A program made the translations under genes and the position numbers. From positions 62,001 through 126,000 of the forward strand of contig CAYMIN010000003.1 of assembly GCA_964390495.1 (NCBI GenBank): a DNA stretch of 64,000 nucleotides. Direction: 5' to 3'. Of the stretch, positions 51,869-60,841 are shown piece by piece. The stretch comes from UBA11051 sp964390495 (GTDB lineage Bacteria; Armatimonadota; Zipacnadia; Zipacnadales; UBA11051). A model generated the notes under the pieces. The model made no database searches and was not told the DNA's origin. It saw only the letters and a program-made list of their open reading frames with translations. How positions within the stretch are numbered: position 1 is the first letter of the stretch; each line of letters begins with the position of its first letter.

Positions 51869-52549
51869 ATGAGGAAGAAAGGCTTCACGCTCATTGAGCT
51901 ATTGGTGGTGATAGCCATCATAGCGATCCTGGCCGCCATTCTCTTCCCGGTATTTGCCCGGGCGCGTGAGAAGGCTCGCCAGTCCAACTGCTTGTCCAAT
52001 ATCAAGCAGCAGATGACCGGTGTCTTGATGTATGCCCAGGACTATGACGAAACCATGCCGCGGGTGACTGTCGGCTGTGCGTCGTACACAATGCCCGGCG
52101 GCGCGCTCCACACCAGCGGCTCGATGCCCTGGATCGTCTCGATGCTGCCCTACATCAAGAACGTCCAGATTTTCAACTGCCCGTCGGTCAGTGCTGCATG
52201 GGACGGCGGCAAGGACGACAGCAGCGATGTCGAGGCCGAGTACAATGCTGTGTCCTACGGGTACAACGAGAACTGCAGCGGCGTGGCCAACGCCAAGTTC
52301 AACTTCGTATCCGAGACCTGCTGCCTGGCTGACGGCAGCGGGCTCTACTACCTCGATTCTGGCGGCAGCGACAACGGCAGAGGCGATATTGCTCTGGACC
52401 GCCACAACGAGGGCGCCAACATCGGCTTTGCCGATGGTCACGGCAAGTGGATGAAGGGCAGCAACATTCCCCAGGATGCCTACGACGGCTCCGACAGCGC
52501 CACCATGAGCCGGTTCTGGGATCCCACTTACGACGGCACCCGCCCGTAA
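51869..52549 (+). CDS. Pseudopilin with H-x9-DG motif (tandem copy 2)
   Basis: The 226-residue product has an N-terminus identical to copy 1 (MRKKGFTLIELLVV start) and shares its NVQIFNCPSVSAAWDGGK core and HNEGANIGFADGHGKW tail, but differs in the residues that lie between. The longer frame from 51803 overlaps the promoter, so ATG 51869 with GGGAGG is used. A promoter at 51803 and a terminator at 52582 show that it is an independent unit. Confidence 0.92.
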   Translation: MRKKGFTLIELLVVIAIIAILAAILFPVFARAREKARQSNCLSNIKQQMTGVLMYAQDYDETMPRVTVGCASYTMPGGALHTSGSMPWIVSMLPYIKNVQIFNCPSVSAAWDGGKDDSSDVEAEYNAVSYGYNENCSGVANAKFNFVSETCCLADGSGLYYLDSGGSDNGRGDIALDRHNEGANIGFADGHGKWMKGSNIPQDAYDGSDSATMSRFWDPTYDGTRP

Positions 52550-52581
52550 GTCGGACCTTGTAGCTAGACGAGCTAATCAAC

Positions 52582-52613
52582 AGAGCGGCCCCGCCGGGTG
52601 CCGCGCTTTTTTT
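52582..52613 (+). terminator. Intrinsic terminator after pseudopilin copy 2
   Basis: AGAGCGGC pairs with GCCGCGCT apart from one A/G mismatch, with a 10-base loop and a run of seven T. Confidence 0.8.
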
Positions 52614-52668
52614 CTGCAAGAAGCGGCCTGCCAGGAAGGTAAGCCAGAGCCGCAAGGCGAAAAACATA

Positions 52669-52697
52669 TTGACGTTGGCAGCAAATCGGGGTAACCT
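52669..52697 (+). promoter_or_regulatory. Promoter of pseudopilin copy 3
   Basis: TTGACG, 17-base spacer, TAACCT; identical to the copy-2 promoter. The ATG is 38 bases downstream. Confidence 0.75.
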
Positions 52698-52734
52698 TTC
52701 GAGTTACAGACCGAGAACTTGTAGGGAGGCCGAA

Positions 52735-53430
52735 ATGAGCAAGCGAGGCTTCACACTCATAGAGCTATTGGTGGTAATAGCCATCATAGCGATCCTGGCG
52801 GCGATTCTTTTCCCGGTATTCGCCCGCGCCCGTGAGAAAGCCCGTCAGTCGAACTGCTTGTCAAATGTCAAGCAGCAGATGACCTCGATCTTGATGTACG
52901 CCCAGGACTATGACGAGTCAATGCCGCTGGTAGATATTTATGTCGGCAATTACTACATGCCCAATGGCGGACTCCACAGCAGCGGCTACATGCCCTGGAT
53001 CGTCTCGGTGATGCCGTATGTCAAGAACGTCCAGGTCTTCACCTGCCCCTCGGAGAGCTATGCGTGGGATGGCGGGGTGGATGATAGCAGCGATGCCGAG
53101 GCCGAGTACGGGGTTATCTCATACGGCTTCAATGAGAATTGCAGCGGCATGGCGGTCGCCAAGTTTATGTTCGTGGCTGAGACCATGGCAATCTGCGACA
53201 AGGGCGACACCAGTACCTACTTCATTGACACCAGGAGCGGCCCGGACGACCGTAACGGCAGAGACGACGTTGCCGTGGAACGGCATAACGAAGGCTGCAA
53301 CATCGGCTTCGCCGATGGACACGGCAAGTGGTTCAAAGGCAGCAACATCCCCGAGAACTACTATGACGGTGTTGACCCGGACACCGCCAGTCGCTTCTGG
53401 GACCCGGCCTATGCCGGCACCAATCTCTAG
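52735..53430 (+). CDS. Pseudopilin with H-x9-DG motif (tandem copy 3)
   Basis: The 231-residue product starts MSKRGFTLIELLVV and shares the helix and FARAREKARQ block, but the DNA has more silent changes than between copies 1 and 2, so it is the older duplicate. The tail ERHNEGCNIGFADGHGKW keeps the H-x9-DG motif. GGGAGG precedes ATG 52735. Confidence 0.92.
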   Translation: MSKRGFTLIELLVVIAIIAILAAILFPVFARAREKARQSNCLSNVKQQMTSILMYAQDYDESMPLVDIYVGNYYMPNGGLHSSGYMPWIVSVMPYVKNVQVFTCPSESYAWDGGVDDSSDAEAEYGVISYGFNENCSGMAVAKFMFVAETMAICDKGDTSTYFIDTRSGPDDRNGRDDVAVERHNEGCNIGFADGHGKWFKGSNIPENYYDGVDPDTASRFWDPAYAGTNL

Positions 53431-53471
53431 ACACTGCCGCCACCGCAGCAGCCTCAGGTGACACCACCGGA

Positions 53472-53499
53472 GCGGCACCGCAAGGTGTCGCCCCTTTTT
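53472..53499 (+). terminator. Intrinsic terminator after pseudopilin copy 3
   Basis: GCGGCACC and GGTGTCGC form an 8-bp stem (one G-T pair) with a GCAA loop, then CCC and five T. Confidence 0.8.
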
Positions 53500-53558
53500 C
53501 TTAGTATCAGTGGGCACCACCCTCAGCCGAGAATAACTGCAGCGGCAGGACACCGAAA

Positions 53559-54671
53559 ATGGCTTTACTACAACTGCACGACCGACCAGTGGGTGAGGAC
53601 CAGCCGGTATTGTTGGTGGCTGAATGCGGCATCAATCACAACGGCAGCCTCGATATGGCCCTGCAGATGATTGATGAGGCCGCCGCCGCCGGCGTTGATG
53701 CAGTCAAGTTTCAGCTTTTCCGGGCGCGCGGCATGTACACTCCCAAGGCCGGCCTCTACCGCACCGCCAGCGGCGAGATGGTGCCGATCTACGAGCTGAT
53801 GGAGGAAGTCGAACTGCCGCTCGAGTGGCTGCCGGAGTTGTCGGCGCGTTGCCGCCAGCGAGGTCTCGAGTTCGTTATGACCGTGTGTGACGAGTGGTGC
53901 GTCGAGCAGATGGCCCAGGCCGATTTCGACTGCTACAAGGTGGCCTCCTACGAGCTGTCGCATGTGCCCCTGCTGATAGAGCTGTCCCGCCGCGATAAGC
54001 CGATCATCGTCTCGACCGGGGCCGCCAATATCGCCGATGTGGTGCGAGCGGGCGAGTGGCTGGCACCCGACGGCCGGCGACAGTTCGCCCTGCTGCAGTG
54101 TGAGGCCGCCTACCCGGCCCAGCCCGCAGAGCTCAACCTGCGGGTGATCGAGACCTATGCCCGGCTTTTCCCCAATGTTATCCCCGGCTTCTCGGACCAT
54201 AGCGAGGACCCGGTGCGCGCGCCGGTTCAGGCCGTCTGTCACGGTGCCAAGATCATCGAGAAGCATTTCACCCTGGACCGCAATCTGCCCGGCGCCGACC
54301 ACAGCTTCGCGCTTGATCCGCCCGATCTGGCGCGCATGGTCGAGGCCGTACGCGAGGCCGAGGCCGACCTCGCGGCAGGTAGCGAAGTGGCGATAGACGA
54401 GGAGCTTGCCGGTAGCACCGTGCGCAAGCTTGCTGAAGCCGAGCAGATGCTGCGCGACTTCGCCTATCGGGGGATATTCTCGGTGGCGCCGATCGCTGCC
54501 GGGGAGAGGTTGAGCCGCGACAATATCAGAGTGCTGCGGCCCGGGGAGTTGCCGCAAGGCATGCACCCGCGTTACTACCCGCTGCTGGCTTCGGGCAAAT
54601 ACGTCACGACGCGGGCGATTGCGCAGTACACCGGCCTGGACTGGGACGACGTGTTGGTACCCGCCGAATAG
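53559..54671 (+). CDS. NeuB-type N-acylneuraminate synthase
   Basis: The 370-residue enzyme condenses phosphoenolpyruvate with an amino-hexose to a nonulosonic acid. AECGINHNGSLD, FSDHSEDP and EKHFTLDRNLPGADH are hallmarks of the TIM-barrel part; residues from about 300 form the SAF antifreeze-like domain (YRGIFSVAPIAAGE). It could make sialic, legionaminic or pseudaminic acid-type sugars. A CMP-activating-type cytidylyltransferase lies at 58997-59812. It follows the pseudopilin cluster, after a terminator. Confidence 0.92.
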   Translation: MALLQLHDRPVGEDQPVLLVAECGINHNGSLDMALQMIDEAAAAGVDAVKFQLFRARGMYTPKAGLYRTASGEMVPIYELMEEVELPLEWLPELSARCRQRGLEFVMTVCDEWCVEQMAQADFDCYKVASYELSHVPLLIELSRRDKPIIVSTGAANIADVVRAGEWLAPDGRRQFALLQCEAAYPAQPAELNLRVIETYARLFPNVIPGFSDHSEDPVRAPVQAVCHGAKIIEKHFTLDRNLPGADHSFALDPPDLARMVEAVREAEADLAAGSEVAIDEELAGSTVRKLAEAEQMLRDFAYRGIFSVAPIAAGERLSRDNIRVLRPGELPQGMHPRYYPLLASGKYVTTRAIAQYTGLDWDDVLVPAE

Positions 54672-54724
54672 AGCTACCGTTGTGCCTCGACCTTAGTCCA
54701 CACCCTCCGCCGCAAATGCCCCCA

Positions 54725-55342
54725 TCAGGGCATCCACAGGTTCTTCGGCTGCTCGGTCTGCTTCGACGGCATGACCTTGGCATGCCCATCCAGGAAGCCA
54801 AAGGCCGCCTGGTCGAAATGACGCTGTGCCACCCGCGAGAGCCGGTGGGTGGTGTAGCTTGCCCCCATCGCCTCCAAGTCGGGCTTGAGGTCGAAGAACA
54901 GCAGCTTCTCGCTAACCTCCTCCACCGCCGAAAGCCGATAGGTGTAAGGCACCGACGAGAAGCCGCCGGCGTTGAAGGTCAGATTGTAGTTGATGCCATA
55001 GCTGTGCGGCAGATCGGTGGTACGCTTGGCGGTTTGGCCATTTGGGTCCAGCGGGCACTTGAGAATGTCTTGGTTTTTGAGGTACGGTTGCAGCAGCACG
55101 CACCAGGAATAGCCGAGGCTAGCGGGGGCTTGGCCGGCGCGGGCGGGTACTAAGGTCCGGTCATAGTCCTGGTTGTACAGGGCCGCCGCGGCCAGGAGCT
55201 GTTTGAGGTTGCTCAGGCAGACGGCCTGTTGGCTCTTCTGCCGGGCGCGAGAAAATACCGGAAACAGCACAGCCGCCAGAATCGCTATGATAGCGATGGC
55301 CACGAGCAACTCGATCAAGGTGAAGCCCCTGCGCCTGGACAC
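54725..55342 (-). CDS. Pseudopilin with H-x9-DG-like motif
   Basis: The 205-residue product from GTG 55342 (GGGGGA six bases upstream) has RRRG/FTLIELLVAIAI with E at +5. It then has FSRARQKSQQ, CLSN, and a C-terminal RHFDQAAFGFLDGHAKVM where the histidine, DG and spacing match H-x9-DG. The frame from 55408 adds non-family residues. It ends 53 bases from the NeuB gene, read towards it, and is divergent from the heparinase gene. It differs from the three tandem copies throughout. Confidence 0.88.
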   Translation of the reverse strand: MSRRRGFTLIELLVAIAIIAILAAVLFPVFSRARQKSQQAVCLSNLKQLLAAAALYNQDYDRTLVPARAGQAPASLGYSWCVLLQPYLKNQDILKCPLDPNGQTAKRTTDLPHSYGINYNLTFNAGGFSSVPYTYRLSAVEEVSEKLLFFDLKPDLEAMGASYTTHRLSRVAQRHFDQAAFGFLDGHAKVMPSKQTEQPKNLWMP

Positions 55343-55505
55343 GGCGATTCCCCCTTTCAGACATACCTCCGCAGTACTATTGGCCCCCACCCGCCCCCTA
55401 ACCTGCAAACCAAAGAGGTATCAGCTCCCCGATCTACAAATATACGACACCTGCTAGAACTGCACAACGCCTCTGCAGTCTGAACCTGAGAGGGAAACGG
55501 TACGG

Positions 55506-57821
55506 GTGAATCTCATGGATATGAAATGTCTGTTGCAGGCCGCTGTGAGCGCATCTTTGCTGCTGACGCTGTATAGCGCAGGGATGGCGATGACCTTCGA
55601 ACTCAAACGACCGTTTCATCCGCGCCTGACCATGACACCGGAGCAGTTGCAGGCCCAGCGAGCCGACGAGCAGGCGGTCGAGGCCGCCGGCAGAATAGGG
55701 GAGAGCGCGCTGCGGCTCACGCGGACCACCGCCTATAAGGACTATTTCATCCCCCTGCCCGAAGCGCCTTTCCCCAAGTCGCACCAAGGCGATTCCTGGC
55801 CCTACTGGACCGGCCTGTGCGGCAATCTGCACCAGTACCTGGAGGACCTCAGCTACGCCTACGCCCTGACCGGCGACCGACGCTTCTACGATGCCTGCTA
55901 CACCGCGATGATGTCAATATGCGACTGGCCGCAGTGGACCGACCCGGATTACAGCAATGGCAAGTACCCCTGCCTGGATACCCGCTCATTGATATTCGGG
56001 GTCACCACGGCCTATGACTACCTGTATGAGGAGCTGTCGGAGGCGGACCGCGATAGGGTCCGCACCGCTATCGTCGAGAAGGGCTGCGAGCGCGTCTATC
56101 CCTACACTGAGGAAGCCGGCTGTTGGGTCGCCCAGCCCAACACTTGGCCCAACGGCTATGTGATAGTCAACTCGGCGATGGGGATCGGCGCTCTGGCGGT
56201 AATGGGCGAGGTTGACGGGGTTGATAAGTACCTGACCAGGGCCATCGAGAAGATGAACCTATTCTTTGATGAGCAGGGCGGCCAGGACGGCGGCCTGGTG
56301 GAGGGCTTCAGTTACGGTGGCGTCGTGGACCTCTTTATGTACCTAATCCAGGCAACCAAGGCCGTCACCGGTGTGGACCTGTTCACTCATCCCTTCCTCT
56401 CCCAGGTTATCTACTATCCGGTCTATTTCGTCCTGCCCGGTGGCGGCTCGGTGGTCAACTTTGCCGATGCCGGCGACTCCACCGGCTGCCGGCCAACGCT
56501 TACCAAGACGGCCAAGGCCTTGGTCAGCATCCAGGATAGTAGCCTCGCCGCCTGGTATCTGCTCAAGGCCAAAAAAGCCGATGAGCAGGACAAGCAGCTT
56601 GCCCGGCAGCCCGACGACCTGCCACTGGCCCGCAAGTTCCGCTCGATCCGCTGGGCCGCTTTCAGAAGCGGCTGGTCGAGCGATGATGCGCTGCTGGCCT
56701 TCAAGTCGGGCTTCGTCAAGAATCACAATCACCTCGACCAGAACCATTTCATCCTCGGCTACGGGCGCCACTGGGTCATCAACGATCCCGGCTATCAGAT
56801 CTACGACCGCGAGTACCCGCCCGAGCGCCAGATGAGCATGGAGGTCATCCACAGCCGCCACGATTACACCTTCGGCACCTACGGGCACAACTCGATCCTG
56901 GTGGATGGCGAGCAGCAGCTTGAGGCTGAAGGCGAGATTGGTGAGCTTTTCTCAACGCCGGCGCTGGGCTATACGGTGGGCGATGCCACCGCCTGCTACG
57001 CCGACCGCTTGAGCAAGTTCCTGCGCCACATCATCTCGGTGCCGGGCAGCTACTATCTGATACTCGACCAAGTCGCGGCCAAGGACGTTGCGCGCAGCGT
57101 GCAGCTCCTGCTGCATACGCCCTCCGACGGTGAGTTCATGGTGGCCGGGGAGCCGCTATCTGAAGACCAAGTGACCGATGCGCGCCATCTGATTATCCGA
57201 CGGGCCACCGCCCAGGTCGCGGTGGACATCCTCGGGCCGCAGCAGCTCACCATCACCCACAAAGTCTGGCCGCACTGCGAGGGCTATGGGCATTACATAA
57301 CCTGCAGCAGCGGTGAAAAGCACGCTGAGTTCACCAACCTAATGGCCCTGAGGGCCGGGCCGGCGGCCGAGGGCCTGGACCCCCTAGAGGGTACTATCGA
57401 GGTCGCCCAGGACGGCCGGTTTACCATCAACATTACGCAGCCGGACGGCGCCGACATCATCGCCATCGGTCCGGGCCAACCCGGTGAGCTCAGCCACGAT
57501 GGCGTCATTGGCATGATCTCACAGCCCTTGGGACATCGCTATGCCATCTGCGGCGGCACGGAGTTGCGATTGGGTAACGAGACGCTGGTGAGCGCCGATG
57601 CTCCGGTGACTGTCGGCGGCGTGCTACGGGACGGAGTATTCCGGGTCGCGGTTGTCGCCGACCAGCCGGTCACCGCCACTATTCATACGCCGGTGCGCAC
57701 TGCGCTGGTTCGTATCAGCGGCATCGAGGCGCCGCTCGACGCCAGCTTCGACACCCAGGCGCAGTTACTGACTCTGGCTGTGCAGCCGGGGCGGTACCTA
57801 GTGGAGTTGCGGGAGCTGTAG
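55506..57821 (+). CDS. Heparinase II/III family polysaccharide lyase-like protein
   Basis: The 771-residue protein has a signal peptide (LLQAAVSASLLLTLYSAGMA). An alpha/alpha toroid follows (residues about 80-370, with NTWPNGYVIVNSAMGIGALA and GGQDGGLVEGFSYG), then the beta-sandwich heparinase II/III domain with NHNHLDQNHFILGYG near 405 and DPGYQIY. Catalytic histidine and tyrosine candidates are in these motifs. It is probably exported. It would degrade uronic-acid polysaccharides, but the substrate is not deducible. Confidence 0.9.
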   Translation: MNLMDMKCLLQAAVSASLLLTLYSAGMAMTFELKRPFHPRLTMTPEQLQAQRADEQAVEAAGRIGESALRLTRTTAYKDYFIPLPEAPFPKSHQGDSWPYWTGLCGNLHQYLEDLSYAYALTGDRRFYDACYTAMMSICDWPQWTDPDYSNGKYPCLDTRSLIFGVTTAYDYLYEELSEADRDRVRTAIVEKGCERVYPYTEEAGCWVAQPNTWPNGYVIVNSAMGIGALAVMGEVDGVDKYLTRAIEKMNLFFDEQGGQDGGLVEGFSYGGVVDLFMYLIQATKAVTGVDLFTHPFLSQVIYYPVYFVLPGGGSVVNFADAGDSTGCRPTLTKTAKALVSIQDSSLAAWYLLKAKKADEQDKQLARQPDDLPLARKFRSIRWAAFRSGWSSDDALLAFKSGFVKNHNHLDQNHFILGYGRHWVINDPGYQIYDREYPPERQMSMEVIHSRHDYTFGTYGHNSILVDGEQQLEAEGEIGELFSTPALGYTVGDATACYADRLSKFLRHIISVPGSYYLILDQVAAKDVARSVQLLLHTPSDGEFMVAGEPLSEDQVTDARHLIIRRATAQVAVDILGPQQLTITHKVWPHCEGYGHYITCSSGEKHAEFTNLMALRAGPAAEGLDPLEGTIEVAQDGRFTINITQPDGADIIAIGPGQPGELSHDGVIGMISQPLGHRYAICGGTELRLGNETLVSADAPVTVGGVLRDGVFRVAVVADQPVTATIHTPVRTALVRISGIEAPLDASFDTQAQLLTLAVQPGRYLVELREL

Positions 57822-58079
57822 CCGCCTTTACCAGCGCCTGGCGCGGCCTGCTAGCCACTGGCACCTGGGTCGAGCCTCCACGCCCGGATTTCGCCCCGGG
57901 CGAGTCCCCATTCGCGGTCTTTTCTCAACGTTTCTTGCTGGACACCGAGCTTTTCTCAAGTCGGCTTGAGCCATTCGGGGAAGCGACGAAGCCGCGTAGT
58001 ACCGGCGCTCCTGGCTATTTAGGCCGACGCCACTATACCTTCTTCGGCTTAATTGCCTCAAAAATTTTTGCTTACACTC

Positions 58080-58108
58080 TTGACACACCTACCGAACTAT
58101 GCTAATTT
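58080..58108 (+). promoter_or_regulatory. Promoter of the PEP-CTERM gene
   Basis: TTGACA, 17-base spacer and TAATTT; the start codon lies about 80 bases on. In the remainder of 57822-58079 I see no gene. Confidence 0.75.
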
Positions 58109-58189
58109 AGTAGCACCCGTCAGGGGGGTTGCTGTTATCACAGTCCGGCTTATCGAGTTCGGACCTGGGTATTGGGGGACTATATTCTC

Positions 58190-58891
58190 ATGCACACCAT
58201 CAAAGCGAGCGTTCTGGTCGTAACATTGGCGCTGGCCTTTTTTGCTGTTGCCAGCGCGGACATCGTAACTGTGGACGGAACCATCAATACGGGATTGGGC
58301 CAGGAGTGGGAGAACCCGTTTAGCGTCAATCAGGACGGCGCTGATCTGGGGGCAGGTCATGAGGCCTACGACATCAACTGGAATTACCAGTTGTGGGACC
58401 CCGGCAGCGGGCATGCCTTTTTTGCCTTTGACGTTGTGGGCGCCAATCTGCAGGCCGACAACACCGGCAACCATGTGGACATTCTCATAGATGCCGACAA
58501 GAATGCGGCGACCGGCGACGACCCATACACCGGCACCGGGGGCTTTGATTACTGGATGACTTATGACCTCAGTTCCGGGACGACATACGGCACCAACTAT
58601 GCGCTGATGGAGTACAATAGCGGGACAAGCTCCTGGGACCTGGTGGCCAACCCCACGTACTTTGAGGTAGCGCGCGGCACCAAAGCTATCGAGTGGGGCG
58701 TCGCTGGCAGCGATCTCGGCTACCCCGACACCTTCTACTGGGGTGGCTACTTTGACAATGGTGTGCTAGCCAGCGAGGACTGGTGTCCGAATGACTGGGA
58801 CCAGGAGGGCAGGGCACCCGAGCCGGCCACCCTTGCGCTCTTCGCTCTCGGTCTCGGCGGGCTGTATCTCAAGCGCCGCCGCAGCAGCTAA
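58190..58891 (+). CDS. PEP-CTERM sorting domain protein
   Basis: The 233-residue exported protein has a signal peptide (VLVVTLALAFFAVASA) and a C-terminal PEP-CTERM tail: PEPATLALFALGLGGLYL then KRRRSS. This is the recognition signal for exosortase, which anchors or processes such proteins. The body contains DILIDADKNAATGDD, a calcium-binding-like loop, and repeated Gly/Asp/Tyr-rich strands. No exosortase gene is in the window. ATG 58190 is used; TTG 58172 is possible. Terminator at 58921. Confidence 0.9.
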   Translation: MHTIKASVLVVTLALAFFAVASADIVTVDGTINTGLGQEWENPFSVNQDGADLGAGHEAYDINWNYQLWDPGSGHAFFAFDVVGANLQADNTGNHVDILIDADKNAATGDDPYTGTGGFDYWMTYDLSSGTTYGTNYALMEYNSGTSSWDLVANPTYFEVARGTKAIEWGVAGSDLGYPDTFYWGGYFDNGVLASEDWCPNDWDQEGRAPEPATLALFALGLGGLYLKRRRSS

Positions 58892-58920
58892 CCAAGCAGA
58901 ACGCACACTCGCCAACTATT

Positions 58921-58949
58921 GCGGGCCACTCTCTGGAGTGGCCCGCTTT
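58921..58949 (+). terminator. Intrinsic terminator after the PEP-CTERM gene
   Basis: GCGGGCCACTC and GAGTGGCCCGC form a perfect 11-bp stem with a TCTG loop, followed by TTTGCTTCTT. Confidence 0.8.
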
Positions 58950-58996
58950 GCTTCTTCATCACTTCCTCTGCGCTGCTCCCCTAGCACCAGCTAGCT

Positions 58997-59812
58997 CTAT
59001 CCCCGGCTCATCTCGTAGAACTCGTCCCGGTAGGTCAGCGCTAGCTCCACCGTCGGTGCTGCCACCTCCGTATCCCGACTTGTCGAGTATCTCTGACTGC
59101 CGACGATCATATGCTCGGTGAGGTCCGGCCTGCGGTCCAGCAGCTCGACGATGGCGAGCAGATCGGGTGGCTGGTCCGGTTCATGGTCGAGCTCGGCGAA
59201 AATCTCACAGACCACCTCATAATCCCGCTGGGTATCTACGCACAGCCGGTAATGCCCACGGCGGATCGGCTTCGGCGCTACCACCGACAGGCAACTGAAT
59301 AGCTCCGGGTACCGCCGCAGTGGTGGTGTGACGTGCTCGTGGTCAGACGGCAGATCAGCCACCTCCCAGCTTTTCTCCAGAACCTCACCGCTGAACACCT
59401 CCACTTGCGTGCCGTACGGGAAGGTCTCCTCGCTGGTGTTGGAGGCATAGTCCGCGCCCGCGGCCAGGTATTCCTGCACGATCCCGTGACATACCCACGG
59501 TGAAAAGGCCGGGGCGTCGCCGCAGATTCTGACAATCACTTCGAGATTCAGGTCCTGGGCCGCATTAACATAACGGGCCAGCACATCATTTTCGTCGCCC
59601 CGGTACACCTCTGCGCCATATTTCGCGGCTTCCTCCGCCACCGCAGTGTCCTGCTCATTGGTGCTGGTCGCCACGATTACACGGTCAACCGAGGGAGACG
59701 CTTGCGCGGCCAGTATCGTCCACGCCAGCAGTGATTTGCCCGCTATCTCCTTGAGCGTCTTACCCGGCAGACGTGTGGCGAATGCGCGCGCTTGGATCAC
59801 ACCACAAACCAT
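58997..59812 (-). CDS. SpsF/CMP-sugar cytidylyltransferase-like protein
   Basis: The 271-residue nucleotidyltransferase fold has VIQARAFATRLPGKTL at the start, a nucleotide-binding segment DRVIVATSTNEQDTAV, and ICGDAPAFSP; this is the SpsF/KdsB-like group that activates acidic sugars with CTP. Together with the NeuB gene at 53559 it implies production of CMP-nonulosonic acid. Its own acceptor transferase is not seen. Convergent with the PEP-CTERM gene. The start codon has no strong ribosome binding site. Confidence 0.85.
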   Translation of the reverse strand: MVCGVIQARAFATRLPGKTLKEIAGKSLLAWTILAAQASPSVDRVIVATSTNEQDTAVAEEAAKYGAEVYRGDENDVLARYVNAAQDLNLEVIVRICGDAPAFSPWVCHGIVQEYLAAGADYASNTSEETFPYGTQVEVFSGEVLEKSWEVADLPSDHEHVTPPLRRYPELFSCLSVVAPKPIRRGHYRLCVDTQRDYEVVCEIFAELDHEPDQPPDLLAIVELLDRRPDLTEHMIVGSQRYSTSRDTEVAAPTVELALTYRDEFYEMSRG

Positions 59813-59994
59813 GTTGCGGACACCGCACCTTTCTCCAAAGGGATACGCCGACGGCCGGATGAATATACAGGGCAGTCAGCGCCGCCACTGCTGCGGACTG
59901 CTGCGAGGCGTTCTCAGCTCCCTGACTGCTTGCAGTAAAATACAGCAAACGGCCCGCGAATGCAAACTATCGGCCCTACCAAAGGAGGTCCCAG

Positions 59995-60786
59995 GTGAAA
60001 ATCTATATTCTTACCGACATGGAAGGTATCAGCGGTGTCAGCCGCCGTGAGATGGTGATGGCTGGTGAGGGCGGCGAGCACTATCAGTACGGCCGCAAGT
60101 GTCTGACCGAGGACATCAACGCAGCGGTCGCCGGAGCTTTCGACGGTGGCGCCACGGAAGTGGTCGTCAATGACGGTCATGGTGGCGGCCGCCATCTGCT
60201 TCTCGAAGAGGCCGACCCCAGAGCCCGCTACGAGCGCCCGGTCAGCGGTGTGAATATATGCCCATCCTTTGACGAATCCTTTGCCGGCATGATGATGGTG
60301 GGGGCTCACGCGATGGCCGGCACCCTTAATGGCTTCCTGGACCACACCCAGTCCTCGATGAGCTGGTACAACTACTATCTCAACGGCGAGAAGCACGGCG
60401 AGATCGGCCAGTCCGCGGCATGGGCGGGCCACTACAATCTGCCCTTGCTGCTGGTGACGGGCGATGAGGCCGCCTGCCTTGAGGCCGAGCGCCTTTACCA
60501 AACTCCGGTAACCGTGGCTGTCAAGGTGGGTCGTGGCCGCGAGCACGCCACCTGCCTGCATCCGCAGAAGGCGCGCGAGATGATTAGGCAGGGCGCTGAG
60601 GAAGCCATGACATGGGTCGGCAAGCAAGAGCCGTGGATTCTCGAGAAACCGATCACCGTGCGTCTGGAGCTATACCGCAGCGATATGGCCGACGGGATGG
60701 CCGATTCCGACCGCGTCACACGCATTGACGCTCGCACCGTGGAGATGACAGTGCAGTCGCAGCTAGAGATTCTGAAATGGTCATAG
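59995..60786 (+). CDS. M55 family D-aminopeptidase (DppA-like)
   Basis: The 263-residue zinc peptidase has the N-terminal metal motif TDMEGISG (residues about 7-14), VVVNDGHGGG near 57, and MMVGAHAMAG near 100. DppA in Bacillus releases D-alanine from D-amino-acid peptides. GTG 59995 has AAAGGAGG six bases upstream, a strong site. The gene starts 183 bases from the divergent cytidylyltransferase. No peptide transporter genes are nearby. Confidence 0.92.
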   Translation: MKIYILTDMEGISGVSRREMVMAGEGGEHYQYGRKCLTEDINAAVAGAFDGGATEVVVNDGHGGGRHLLLEEADPRARYERPVSGVNICPSFDESFAGMMMVGAHAMAGTLNGFLDHTQSSMSWYNYYLNGEKHGEIGQSAAWAGHYNLPLLLVTGDEAACLEAERLYQTPVTVAVKVGRGREHATCLHPQKAREMIRQGAEEAMTWVGKQEPWILEKPITVRLELYRSDMADGMADSDRVTRIDARTVEMTVQSQLEILKWS

Positions 60787-60841
60787 GGATGGTCCGTGAG
60801 GCGGATCCCGTAGCCGGGACTTTCAGCATCAGGTCGCCGGC

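Noticed and set aside
57828..58088. An 86-residue minus-strand frame after the heparinase gene
   Set aside because: No good start, no family features, and it overlaps the promoter of the PEP-CTERM gene.
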